Shown here piece after piece: positions 26,290 through 35,126 of a stretch of DNA of 64,000 nt. The position numbers and the translations under genes were made by a program. The notes beneath the pieces are model-generated. The model saw only the letters and a program-made list of their open reading frames with translations. It had not been told where the DNA came from and made no database searches. The stretch's first letter is position 1. The number at the start of each line of letters is the position of its first letter. The DNA is from JABWBD01 sp040768665. GTDB taxonomy: Bacteria > Planctomycetota > Planctomycetia > Pirellulales > Thermoguttaceae. The stretch spans positions 62,001-126,000 of the forward strand of contig JAXGMN010000026.1 of the NCBI GenBank assembly GCA_040768665.1. The letters run 5' to 3'.

Positions 26290-29181
26290 ATGAGAGTCTT
26301 CATGTTCGCCGCAGTGATGGCGGTAGCGTCGATCGCGAGTGCGGTCGAGAACCGGTCGGCGGCGTATATCCAGCGGACAATGAAGATGCTGGAGGAATCG
26401 ACGAAGGAAAAGCCGGCACACGTGCGGGTGATGTTTTACGGTCAATCGATCACGGCGCAGGCGTGGACGAAGCTGGTCGAGAAGCAACTCCAGGAACGCT
26501 ATCCTACGGCCGAGTTCGAGTTTCGCAACGCGGCGATCGGCGGCTACACGTCGAACGTTCTCATTCGCACGGCCGACCACGACCTGTATCCGTGGTATCC
26601 CGATCTTCTTTTCTTTCACGTCTACGGGCCGATGGAGCAATACGAGGAGATCGTCCGGCGGGTCCGCCAGCGGACCTCGGCCGAGATCGTGATCTGGACG
26701 AGCCATCTGAACATCGCCTCGGTCGATAAGCCGGACGAGATCAACACCAGCCACGACGAACGGGCGGCAGAAATCCGGAAGGTCGCGCCGAAACACCAGT
26801 GCATGCTGATCGACCTGCGGGAGAAGTGGCGAAAGCATCTGGCAGAGAAGAGCCTGGCAGTGAAGGACCTGCTCACGGACGCGGTGCATCTGAACCCGCA
26901 GGGATGCGAGCTCTATGCCAGGCTGATTACCGAGGAATTGGTCCGCGTGCCGGAGTTGGGCGACAATCCGACGGCCGCCGGTACGATCACGGCGGTACCG
27001 GTTGGCTCGCAAGAGCTGACTCGCGGGTCGGACGGCAGCCTGACACTCCGCTTTTCGGGGAACTGCGTGGTGGCGGTTTCCGACGCTACGGGTGCGCCGG
27101 GCGCCAGGGCGAAGGTGTTGCTGGATGGCAAGCCGATGGAGGGAAGCAAGGAGCTGTGGGCGATCTCGCGCCCGAGCGTCGGACCGGCAAAGATCTGGAT
27201 GCCGGCGATCAACCACATCGGCTTCGAGCGGCCTCCGATCGAAGAGGACTGGACGCTGAGGTGTCTGCCCGATTCGACCCCGGACGGCACGAAGATCCAT
27301 TTCCGGGTGCAAGGCAGTGTGACCGGCGAGGACGGCGAGGGGTGGAATACCGAGCGGTTTGTTTCGCGTTCGGGCCGTGCGGTAATCGAACCGGGCGATT
27401 GGCGAATCGCCTGGACCTTGGGATACCGCAAGGCGACACTGCCCGAAGGATTCCAGGTAACGTGGCAAGCCTATCCCCTGTTCGCCTCGACGTATCGGCC
27501 GCAGCCGGACGCAGCGAGAACGCTGCTCGTGCAGGGCTGCGACAACCGGCGACACACGCTGACGCTTGTCCCGGAAGGCGGCGAATTGGGGATCGGACAG
27601 TTTGTGGTGTACGCTCCGGCGGCGGGTGCGGACGCAGGCGACCGGGCCGGCAGTGCCGCTGCGAAAACGGCGGAAGAGCCGGAAATCCTCACTCCTCCGC
27701 CCGCTCCGGAGCCGCGGATCAACGGGGCGAAGGTTTTCGGGGTGCGGCCCGGTCATCCGGTGCTGTACACGATCGCGGCGACCGGCCGGCGACCAATGAC
27801 GTTTTCGGCCGAGAACCTGCCGGACGGCCTGAGCATCGACGCGGAGACCGGCCAGTTTTCCGGTTGCGTCGCCGAGCGGGGAACGTACCGCGTCATGCTC
27901 CGCGCCGAGAATTCGCTGGGCTCCGCCGAGCGCGAGTTGCGGATCGTGGTCGGCGACCAGCTTCTGCTGACGCCGTTGCTGGGATGCAACACGTGGGGAG
28001 GATGGGGCGCAAAGGTCACCGACGCCAATCTCCGCGCGGCCGCCAAGGCGATGGTCGACTCCGGGCTGGTTCAGCACGGTTGGCAATATATCAACATCGA
28101 CGACGGCTGGCAGGGACACCGCGGCGGGCCGCACAACGCGATTTTGCCGAACGAGAAATTCCCCGACATGAAAGCCGTCTGTGACTACATCCATGGCCTG
28201 GGCCTCAAAGCGGGCATCTACTCGACGCCGTGGACGACGAGCTATGCGGGTTTCGTCGGCGGGTCGAGCGATGATCCCAAGGGCGCGTGGGAACCGCCGA
28301 AGCGGCGTACGGACGGTTGGCGATGCGGTAAGTACTTCTTCGAGACCAACGACGCAAGGCAGTGGGCGGAGTGGGGCTTCGATTATGCCAAGTACGATTG
28401 GCGGGTCGACGACGTAGAACTGACGCGGCGGATGGTCGACGCGTTGGCCGGCTGCGATCGGGACATCGTGCTGGAACTTTCGAACTCCGTACCGCTGGAC
28501 AAGGCAGCCGAGCACACGAGCCTGGCGCACCTCTCGCGAACGACCGGCGATCTGGTCGACTTCTGGGACCGCTCGCGGATGCCCGAGAGTATTCGCCGCT
28601 GGGCGGTCGGCATTCGAGAGGTGTGGCTCGCGCACGACGTCTGGGCCCCGCACCAGCGGCCGGGACATTGGAACCACGCCTGCAACCTCCGAGTCGGCTT
28701 GCTGGGCGGGTGGAGAGATCAGCCGCTCACGCCGACACACCTGACTCCCGACGAGCAGTACACGCATATCAGCCTGTGGTGCCTCTGGGGTTCACCGATG
28801 ATCATCGGGACGCCGATCGAGCGGCTCGATCCGTTCACGCTGTCGCTCCTGTCGAACGACGAGGTCCTGGAAGTCCAGCAAGACCCGTTGGGCATTCAGG
28901 GCCGGCGAACCGTTGCTCGCGGAGGCGAGGCGGTAGTCAAGCCGCTGGAAGACGGATCGAAGGCCGTGGGCCTGTTGAACCCCGGCGATGAGCCGGCGGA
29001 GGTCACGATCGAGTGGTCGACATTGGGGCTCAAGGGGAAACAGAAGGTCCGCGATCTGTGGCGCCAGAAAGATCTTGGGGTGCACTCCGCGAAGTTCACG
29101 GCGAACGTCCGGCCGCACGGCGTCGTGCTGGTGCGGGCGGAGGCCGCCGGGGCACCCGGCAGCGGGAATTCCGGAGGCTGA
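26290..29181 (+). CDS. Secreted SGNH esterase / GH27-like alpha-galactosidase fusion
   Basis: This exported 963-residue protein joins two carbohydrate-active modules. After a signal peptide (residues 1-19, ending IASAVE), an SGNH/GDSL-type hydrolase domain spans about 40-220. Its nucleophile motif is FYGQSIT (Ser53) and its DxxH-type motif is DAVHLN (Asp197, His200). A middle beta-rich region (225-455) and a putative Ig-like domain (PDGLSIDAETGQFSG) follow. The C-terminal half (from about residue 560, LGCNTWGGWGAKV) resembles GH27/melibiase TIM barrels, with the nucleophile region DYAKYDW (about 698-704) and RTTGDLVDFW. The ATG at 26290 has GGGAGGAGG just upstream. A likely role is removing ester groups and alpha-linked galactose-type residues from one polysaccharide; the exact substrate is inferred only. 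Confidence 0.88.
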   Translation: MRVFMFAAVMAVASIASAVENRSAAYIQRTMKMLEESTKEKPAHVRVMFYGQSITAQAWTKLVEKQLQERYPTAEFEFRNAAIGGYTSNVLIRTADHDLYPWYPDLLFFHVYGPMEQYEEIVRRVRQRTSAEIVIWTSHLNIASVDKPDEINTSHDERAAEIRKVAPKHQCMLIDLREKWRKHLAEKSLAVKDLLTDAVHLNPQGCELYARLITEELVRVPELGDNPTAAGTITAVPVGSQELTRGSDGSLTLRFSGNCVVAVSDATGAPGARAKVLLDGKPMEGSKELWAISRPSVGPAKIWMPAINHIGFERPPIEEDWTLRCLPDSTPDGTKIHFRVQGSVTGEDGEGWNTERFVSRSGRAVIEPGDWRIAWTLGYRKATLPEGFQVTWQAYPLFASTYRPQPDAARTLLVQGCDNRRHTLTLVPEGGELGIGQFVVYAPAAGADAGDRAGSAAAKTAEEPEILTPPPAPEPRINGAKVFGVRPGHPVLYTIAATGRRPMTFSAENLPDGLSIDAETGQFSGCVAERGTYRVMLRAENSLGSAERELRIVVGDQLLLTPLLGCNTWGGWGAKVTDANLRAAAKAMVDSGLVQHGWQYINIDDGWQGHRGGPHNAILPNEKFPDMKAVCDYIHGLGLKAGIYSTPWTTSYAGFVGGSSDDPKGAWEPPKRRTDGWRCGKYFFETNDARQWAEWGFDYAKYDWRVDDVELTRRMVDALAGCDRDIVLELSNSVPLDKAAEHTSLAHLSRTTGDLVDFWDRSRMPESIRRWAVGIREVWLAHDVWAPHQRPGHWNHACNLRVGLLGGWRDQPLTPTHLTPDEQYTHISLWCLWGSPMIIGTPIERLDPFTLSLLSNDEVLEVQQDPLGIQGRRTVARGGEAVVKPLEDGSKAVGLLNPGDEPAEVTIEWSTLGLKGKQKVRDLWRQKDLGVHSAKFTANVRPHGVVLVRAEAAGAPGSGNSGG

Positions 29182-29238
29182 TCTTGCCCTGTCGCCGCAA
29201 CTTAGGTATTACTCGCCGCCGGTGATCAGGAGGATTTC

Positions 29239-30075
29239 GTGACGCAGCGGAAAGGAGACGCGGCGATGGGTAAAAGGGAGTCGCAGGCGAGGGGCGCAGT
29301 GACCGATCGCTACGTCGACATGTGGGCGTTGAAAGGCCTTCACCCGACCAACGTCGACCTGCTGCAGCGGTTGAAGTCGGCCGACGACCGGCAGTTTGGC
29401 GCGAACATGGACGTCTGCGGAACGGTCTCGGAACATCAGAAAGACGGCTGGGACGAGACGCACATCGTCGGGATCCGCAGCGACATCTGGGATGCGGACC
29501 TGGAACGCCGACGGCTCGTGATGAAGCTGTTCAAGTCGACCGGCGAGCGGATCCGCTGGGCCGGAACGATCGAGGAGGTCACTACCCGGGAAGTGCACAA
29601 TTCGATCGGGTCCCGGCGAACCGTGCTGTCGATGGCCGTGGTCTTGCCGGACTACGAGTACCTGGTCATGGTGCAGCAGAACCACCGCACGTTCCGGATC
29701 CCGTCGATCTTCACCTTCGGCTTTTTCGACGAGAAGCAAGGCCGCATGCGGTACGTCGGCATCAAGCGGAAGTGGTTCTCGGTCGGCGCCGACTTCGTGG
29801 TCGAATCGGAAGGCCGGAAGATCGGAGTGATCGACGGAAAGCTGTTCGGGTTCGGTTACAATGCCTACGTTCGCGTCGCCGAACCCTCCTTGGCGAGAGA
29901 TCGCAGCTTTCTTGATCTGCTTACCCTGTTTGCCGGGACGGTCGGTTACCACCGCGCGATGCGGAGGAGCGTGAGGCGACGGGTGCGGGCGGTGGGGGCC
30001 GGCACGCCGTTCTTACATCCCGTGGAAGACGAGGAGTTCTGGTTGCTGAAGAATCCTCGACGGCGGGCAGCGTGA
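29239..30075 (+). CDS. Uncharacterised protein, possibly LURP-one/tubby-like fold
   Basis: This 278-residue protein is not recognised with confidence. The GTG at 29239 is well supported: AGGAGG at 29228-29233 with a 5-nt spacer. No signal peptide is present. The C-terminal half (RIPSIFTFGFFDEKQGRMRY, then KWFSVGADFVVESEGRKIGV and FGFGYNAYVRV) has the alternating short strands seen in LURP-one-related/tubby-like beta barrels, but this is a visual impression only. The gene starts 57 bp after the esterase/galactosidase fusion on the same strand and could be its distal partner. An inverted-repeat element begins 17 bp past its stop. Confidence 0.7.
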   Translation: MTQRKGDAAMGKRESQARGAVTDRYVDMWALKGLHPTNVDLLQRLKSADDRQFGANMDVCGTVSEHQKDGWDETHIVGIRSDIWDADLERRRLVMKLFKSTGERIRWAGTIEEVTTREVHNSIGSRRTVLSMAVVLPDYEYLVMVQQNHRTFRIPSIFTFGFFDEKQGRMRYVGIKRKWFSVGADFVVESEGRKIGVIDGKLFGFGYNAYVRVAEPSLARDRSFLDLLTLFAGTVGYHRAMRRSVRRRVRAVGAGTPFLHPVEDEEFWLLKNPRRRAA

Positions 30076-30092
30076 TTCTCTTTGCGCCGTCG

Positions 30093-30236
30093 CTCAAACT
30101 GTAAACGCCGCCACCGACCCCGCGTCGGTGGGGCGCTGTTTGGCCACGACAAACCCCCTGTAGGCCGTTCTTGGCGTTTGTAGTTGCCGACATCGCCCAC
30201 CGGGATAAACCGCGGTGGTGGCGTTTACGGTTTGAG
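30093..30236. mobile_element. MITE-like element with 24-bp inverted ends
   Basis: The ends 30093-30116 and 30213-30236 are inverted repeats with 22 of 24 positions matching (CTCAAACTGTAAACGCC at the left). Inside, 30114-30132 contains the palindromic motif CCGACCCCGCGTCGGTGGG, which recurs in inverse orientation at 38988-39006. The element has no coding capacity and no clear target duplication. It sits between convergent genes, so a terminator-like function of the internal hairpin is also possible. Confidence 0.65.
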
Positions 30237-30267
30237 TACGTTTACAGTTTCAGTAACTGCTGCTTGC

Positions 30268-31680
30268 CTACAGCGGTTGCGGTGCGGTGGGCTGCAGCAC
30301 GTTGGCCTCGCCTTCGGTCCGCGCGATCACGACTGCGCCGCAGGAATCGGAAAAAATATTCACCGCGGTGCGGCACATGTCCAGCGGACGGTCGAAAACG
30401 AAGAGCAGCCCCATGCCGACGATCAGCGACGGGGCTTCCGGCGGCAGTTGGTTCTGGACGCCCTGAAGGATGATGGTGATTGCCACGAGCGAGGCCGCCG
30501 GCACGCCCGCGACGCCGACGCTCGTCAGCAGCGCCACCAGCACGACCATGAACTGCTGGGCGAACGACAGCTCCAGCCCGAACGCCTGGCAGATGAACAT
30601 GGCGGCAACGCACTCGTACAGGGCGGTGCCGTCCATGTTGACCGTGGCACCCAGCGGCAGGACAAAACTGGTGGTCTTGCTGGAGACACCGGCATTCTGC
30701 TCGACACACTCCATGGTCACCGGGAGCGTGGCGCTGCTGCTGGCCGTGGAGAAGGCGGTCATCAGGGCGGGGAGCATGGCCCGGTAGTGTCGCCACGGAT
30801 TGACGCGTGCGACCACGAGGAGAATCAACGGCAGCGTCACGAAGAAATGGATCGCCAGGGCCGCCAGGGCGATCCCGCCGAACTTGACAATACCGCCAAC
30901 GAATTCGCCGAGCCGTGCGTCGGGCGCGAGCTTGGCGTATTGCTCGCCGATTGTTGCGGCCAACAGTCCGAAGACGCCGATGGGCGCCAGGGCCAGCACG
31001 ATGTCCGTGATGCGGAGGGTAACGTCGTACACGGCCTGTATGAAATCGATCAGCACCTGCTTGTGGTCGCCGGGCAAGCGGACCAGGACGTATCCAACCA
31101 AAAGCGAGACGACGATCAAGCCGAGGAGTTGTCCCTCGGCTGCCGCGGCGATTACGTTGGGCGGGACCATCTGGCGAAACACGTCGAGAAAGTCGCGGGC
31201 CTGCCGGCCGCCGACTTTGCCCTCCACTTCCTGCTGCGCGTCGGCGAAGGCGCTGAGGTCGCGGCCTTCGAGAATCCCCAGTCCCGCGCTGCCTGTACCC
31301 GGCGAGACAACGTCGACCAGCACGAGCCCGGTGAGGATGGCGATCAGCGAGGTACACAAGTAATACGCGAGAGTCTTAGCGCCGAGGCGACCCAGACCTT
31401 TGCCCGTGCCGATGCCGACGATCGCCAGAACGATGGAACTGGTGACCAGCGGCACGATGATCAGCATCAGTCCCTGCAGGAAGAGATCGCCGATCAGGTC
31501 AAGGATCATGTACGGGTAGGTGGAGACGGCGAGGTCGGCGGCAACCGCGCCGGCTTTTCGCGAGTCGATATCGGCGGGAAGCTGACCAACGGCACTGATG
31601 CCGATCGCGGCGCCGACCAAAGCACCAAGGACCAGCCCGAGGAGGATTTGCCAGTGCAGTTTCCAGCGCCAGATCGCCAC
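30268..31680 (-). CDS. Dicarboxylate/amino acid:cation symporter (DAACS family)
   Basis: This is an inner-membrane sodium- or proton-coupled transporter of the glutamate/C4-dicarboxylate family (GltP/GltT/DctA type), 470 residues with about eight transmembrane helices. The family signatures are clear: the serine-rich re-entrant loop TASSSATLPVTMECVEQNAG, the substrate/sodium motif GATVNMDGTALYE, and PAASLVAI in HP2. It starts with GTG at 31680. An acidic amino acid or C4-dicarboxylate is the expected substrate, but the sequence alone does not decide. A hydrophilic loop near residues 135-165 (GRDLSAFADAQQEVEGKVGG) is in the usual periplasmic region. Confidence 0.92.
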   Translation of the reverse strand: MAIWRWKLHWQILLGLVLGALVGAAIGISAVGQLPADIDSRKAGAVAADLAVSTYPYMILDLIGDLFLQGLMLIIVPLVTSSIVLAIVGIGTGKGLGRLGAKTLAYYLCTSLIAILTGLVLVDVVSPGTGSAGLGILEGRDLSAFADAQQEVEGKVGGRQARDFLDVFRQMVPPNVIAAAAEGQLLGLIVVSLLVGYVLVRLPGDHKQVLIDFIQAVYDVTLRITDIVLALAPIGVFGLLAATIGEQYAKLAPDARLGEFVGGIVKFGGIALAALAIHFFVTLPLILLVVARVNPWRHYRAMLPALMTAFSTASSSATLPVTMECVEQNAGVSSKTTSFVLPLGATVNMDGTALYECVAAMFICQAFGLELSFAQQFMVVLVALLTSVGVAGVPAASLVAITIILQGVQNQLPPEAPSLIVGMGLLFVFDRPLDMCRTAVNIFSDSCGAVVIARTEGEANVLQPTAPQPL

Positions 31681-31757
31681 GCTTGTGCCCTTGGTTGCCG
31701 CTTGTCGTCGAGTTCACCAATGGTCTCATGATAACAAGTCCGGCATGCGTGCGGAAG

Positions 31758-34700
31758 CTACTTGCCGCCCAGGCACAGAAGACTGCCGTCCTCAAGCGCG
31801 AGGAACAACCGCCCTCGCGCGGCCGCCAGGCCGTCGAACACCGCTGGTGCGCTCAATTCGCAGCGTGCCAACTCGGCGCCGTCGCCGGCCGCGTAGGCCA
31901 CCAAGAGAGCACTCCCGTGCTTGGCCGCGGGCTCGGTCCGCTCGGCGGTCTCGGCAGGGGGACCGGCAGTGAAGAGCGTGTCTCCGGCCCGGATCATGGC
32001 CTGGACGTGGATCGGCACGGTTTTCGACCAGGCCGGCTCCGCCGCCTCGCGCGGTCGTGCGAACAGGCGGTAAGGGCCGTCCAGAAACTGGTTCGACCAG
32101 TCAACGTTTCGGCGCGCGTAGCCGCAGATGGTGCTTTCGTCGTAGAGGAGCAGACGCCCGTAGATCAGATTCTTATCGCGCGAGCTGCAGCCGGTGGCCA
32201 GCGACGACTCGGCCGCGAATACCCAATAGGAGCGATGGGTCCACGAATCGTCGAGGAAGTCGGTCAGCGTAAACAGGTGCGGTACGCGCTCGTCCAGTTG
32301 CACGCCTTCCTTGGAGAACGGCACGTGCCGAAGATAGACGTGCTCGTCGTCGGCCACGAGGATATCCGACCGCGAACCGGGCATTTGGTTCTGGTTGTAT
32401 TGGGGAGGCTGCCGTCCGGTCTCCGGATCGGGGCTGTAGATGCCGGTCTCCGACAAGGCCTCGCCGGTCCGCGGGTCGAGCCTGTGGAGGTCCATGCCGC
32501 CGTCGAGATATGAGGACCGGCCCGCAGTGAAATAGGCTACGTTGTTGTCGACAAGGATGCTCCCATGGATTGGCCAGATCGACTCAAGCTGGCCGTTGGA
32601 CGAGATGCTTTGCAGGTTCCGGGCGCCGCGGAAACGCCAGGCCACGGCGCCGTCGCTCGCGCGCAGGGCGTAGGCAAAGCCGTCGCAGCAGCCGAGCAGG
32701 GCGTATCCGTCGTGAATGGTGGGCGGGGAATCGATGCGGCCGCCGGCAACGAAGGTCCACACCGTCCGGCCCGTGTCGGCGTCGAGAGCCAGGAGCGTGT
32801 GCCGGTCGGTGTCGGCCACAAAGACCAGCCCACAGGCCACAGTCGGCGCGGTCAGGCCGACGTTCAACACAGCGCGCCACTTGACCTCCAATTCCGCGGG
32901 CACGCGGCAGGCGGCGACGCCGCTACGGCGGGAATCGCCACGGTAGGTCGGCCAGTCCTCGGCATGCGGCGGTGCAGACGATCGACCGTAGGCGGGCCCT
33001 TTCTCCAATCGCGGCGATGCGGCCGGGGCTTCGCGGCCGGACGGCATGCGCTCCGAAGCCAACGCGTTGAATCCCGTCAGCCTCGCCGTGATGTAGCAGC
33101 CGCAGGAATGAGGAGGGGCATACAGCAAGCCGTTGGCGGGCATGACGCCGTAACGGCAGACGCCCCGCGCCCAACTGTTCCACAAGTACTCTCCCGACTC
33201 CAGGTCGATGAACTCCGTCCCGCGTCGGCCTCCGAGGATGTAACGCTCGGTCGCCTTGCTGATGTAACATCGGTGATGGTGGCCGGGGTTCTCCGGGGCG
33301 ATTTCCCGGACGACCTTACCGGTCGCCAGATCGCGCTCGACGGCGAAGTACGGTCCCCAGCCGGGGCCGGTGTGCTTGCGGCCCGTGTCGAACGGATGGA
33401 ATCCCCCGATCCACACGGAGTCGCCGGTGATGAACACGTCGCGGACCGACACCAACGTCGGCGGCTGGGTCCAGTGGACGCTGCCGTCGCGGGGGTCGAG
33501 GAGAGTCACCGCCTTGCTGCTCCAGCAGACCAACCCGTTCTCGCTGGCGGCGTGAGGCGCATCGGCCTTTTTGGACCATAGCAGCTTGCCGCTGGCCAGG
33601 TCTCGGCAGGTCAGGGTTCCATTGAAATGGCCATAGACTCGCTTGCCGCAAGCCTGCAGGCTCAGTGTCTTGAATCCTGCGGCGTCGGGTCCGGTCAACT
33701 TCCAGAGCTCGGCTCCGGTTTGGGCATCCAGCGCCGCGACGGACCGGCCCGTGCGATTTTCGGCCTGGTTGAACACTGCGATCAGCGGCCGACCCGTCTC
33801 GCGATCGTGCAGGGGACCGCCGCGGCGTCTGGTCAAGTCTTGCAGCTTGCGAAATTCGGCCAGGCGATCGTCGGTCACCGACCTGGCAGCCACCAGGAGC
33901 ACGCCGTCGTGCCAGAGGATTTCGTCGGCGCCGTCCGTCCCCTCATAGACCCTGACGGGCCGGCCGGTGGCCGCATCGAGCTCGCTGACCGCGGCATGAT
34001 AACCCAACGTCACGTAGACGCGCTCGCCGACCGCTACCAACCGCCGCTGCAATTGGATCGGCACCGACGTCCAGCCGCCCAGGTGCGTATACCACTGCTC
34101 GATCGGACGTTTCCAGAGCAGCACGCCGTTGTGGGCGTCGCGGGCCACGACCTGCCAGTTTGCGGCCGCTTGCAGATTGCCGGTCGAGCCTTCATCGGCC
34201 AGGTAGAAGATGCGCCCGCCGGAGGAGACGACCGCGGCGATGCTGGAAGCGTATTCGTGGCTGCGTGTGTGCGCGGGCCCCGCGGTCCAGTGAAGATGGC
34301 GCGGCGGGCCGACCAGCCTGTCCCGGGATACGGGATTGCCGCTGGCATCGTAGAGGTAATGCGTCCACTCGTCAGCCCCGGGGCGCGCGGGCTTGACGAG
34401 CTTCGTCCAGGCCGAGCCCTTGTTCACATACGCGACGCCGCCCGAAACCAGCACTCGCAGCCATTCCTCCTGGTCGATTCGGCCGGGGGTCTCCACGACC
34501 AGCAAGTTGACAAGGTGATCGACGTACGGCAGCGACTCGCCCTGCCAGTGCGTCACCGATACCGGCCCGTACAATCCCCGGGCGCGGATGTGCGCACGTG
34601 CGGCGGCGACTTCCTGAGCATCGGCCGAGAGGCCATGCACGATGTTTCGGCCGCCGCGAGCCAACGCGGCCGTCAGTTCTCCCGTGCCGCATCCCAAGTG

Positions 34701-34886
34701 CACCACCAGGCCTCCGCGGACCCCCGTCGACGCGAAGATCGCGTCCGCCCGTTCCGCCGGCTCGCCGGCAACGGCTCGACCGGCGAGCGCCAAGAGAATC
34801 AGCAGGACCAACAACGGCGGTTGCAACGGCTGCTGGCTTGCCGCGATATGCCGGGAAGCGGACTGACAAAGCGGGAGGGGGTGCAT
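31758..34886 (-). CDS. Secreted fusion: methyltransferase-like domain plus PQQ-type beta-propeller
   Basis: This 1042-residue protein has a hydrophobic signal segment at residues 24-40 (LLVLLILLALAGRAVAGEP). A Rossmann-type SAM-methyltransferase-like domain follows, with motif I VVHLGCGTGE (residues 61-70) and NIVHGLSADAQEV. From about residue 170 there are two PQQ/quinoprotein-like propeller regions with repeats such as DAHNGVLLWKRP, DAQTGAELWKL, DLASGKLLWSK, DADTGRTVWTF and RASDGAVAWRF. A proline/serine linker near residue 630 (SGREAPAASPRLEKGPAYG) separates the two. GGAGG lies 7 nt before the ATG at 34886. The fusion is seen in other planctomycetes, but its activity is unknown. No SAM pool is expected outside the cell, so the first domain may be structural. 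Confidence 0.88.
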   Translation of the reverse strand: MHPLPLCQSASRHIAASQQPLQPPLLVLLILLALAGRAVAGEPAERADAIFASTGVRGGLVVHLGCGTGELTAALARGGRNIVHGLSADAQEVAAARAHIRARGLYGPVSVTHWQGESLPYVDHLVNLLVVETPGRIDQEEWLRVLVSGGVAYVNKGSAWTKLVKPARPGADEWTHYLYDASGNPVSRDRLVGPPRHLHWTAGPAHTRSHEYASSIAAVVSSGGRIFYLADEGSTGNLQAAANWQVVARDAHNGVLLWKRPIEQWYTHLGGWTSVPIQLQRRLVAVGERVYVTLGYHAAVSELDAATGRPVRVYEGTDGADEILWHDGVLLVAARSVTDDRLAEFRKLQDLTRRRGGPLHDRETGRPLIAVFNQAENRTGRSVAALDAQTGAELWKLTGPDAAGFKTLSLQACGKRVYGHFNGTLTCRDLASGKLLWSKKADAPHAASENGLVCWSSKAVTLLDPRDGSVHWTQPPTLVSVRDVFITGDSVWIGGFHPFDTGRKHTGPGWGPYFAVERDLATGKVVREIAPENPGHHHRCYISKATERYILGGRRGTEFIDLESGEYLWNSWARGVCRYGVMPANGLLYAPPHSCGCYITARLTGFNALASERMPSGREAPAASPRLEKGPAYGRSSAPPHAEDWPTYRGDSRRSGVAACRVPAELEVKWRAVLNVGLTAPTVACGLVFVADTDRHTLLALDADTGRTVWTFVAGGRIDSPPTIHDGYALLGCCDGFAYALRASDGAVAWRFRGARNLQSISSNGQLESIWPIHGSILVDNNVAYFTAGRSSYLDGGMDLHRLDPRTGEALSETGIYSPDPETGRQPPQYNQNQMPGSRSDILVADDEHVYLRHVPFSKEGVQLDERVPHLFTLTDFLDDSWTHRSYWVFAAESSLATGCSSRDKNLIYGRLLLYDESTICGYARRNVDWSNQFLDGPYRLFARPREAAEPAWSKTVPIHVQAMIRAGDTLFTAGPPAETAERTEPAAKHGSALLVAYAAGDGAELARCELSAPAVFDGLAAARGRLFLALEDGSLLCLGGK

Positions 34887-35126
34887 CGCTTGTCCTCCGG
34901 AAAAGGCGGGAGGTGGAGTTTGTTGCGTGCATTGTAGACACCGTGTACCCCGGGCACAATTCCTTCGGAGACCGAGGCCTTGATTCCACGTCCACGTTCA
35001 TGCCAGGAAATCTTGGCGCATCGCCCCCGGTCGAGCAACAGCACTTCGCGCGGGGCGATAATTCCCGACAATAGGAGAGGAAAGCAAAACTGGGACTGGA
35101 TGGCGACAAGCGACAAGGAGACGGGC

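Noticed and set aside
26239..28767. Minus-strand open frame of more than 800 codons opposite the esterase/galactosidase gene
   Set aside because: It is a shadow of the real plus-strand gene, which has motifs, signal peptide and ribosome binding site.
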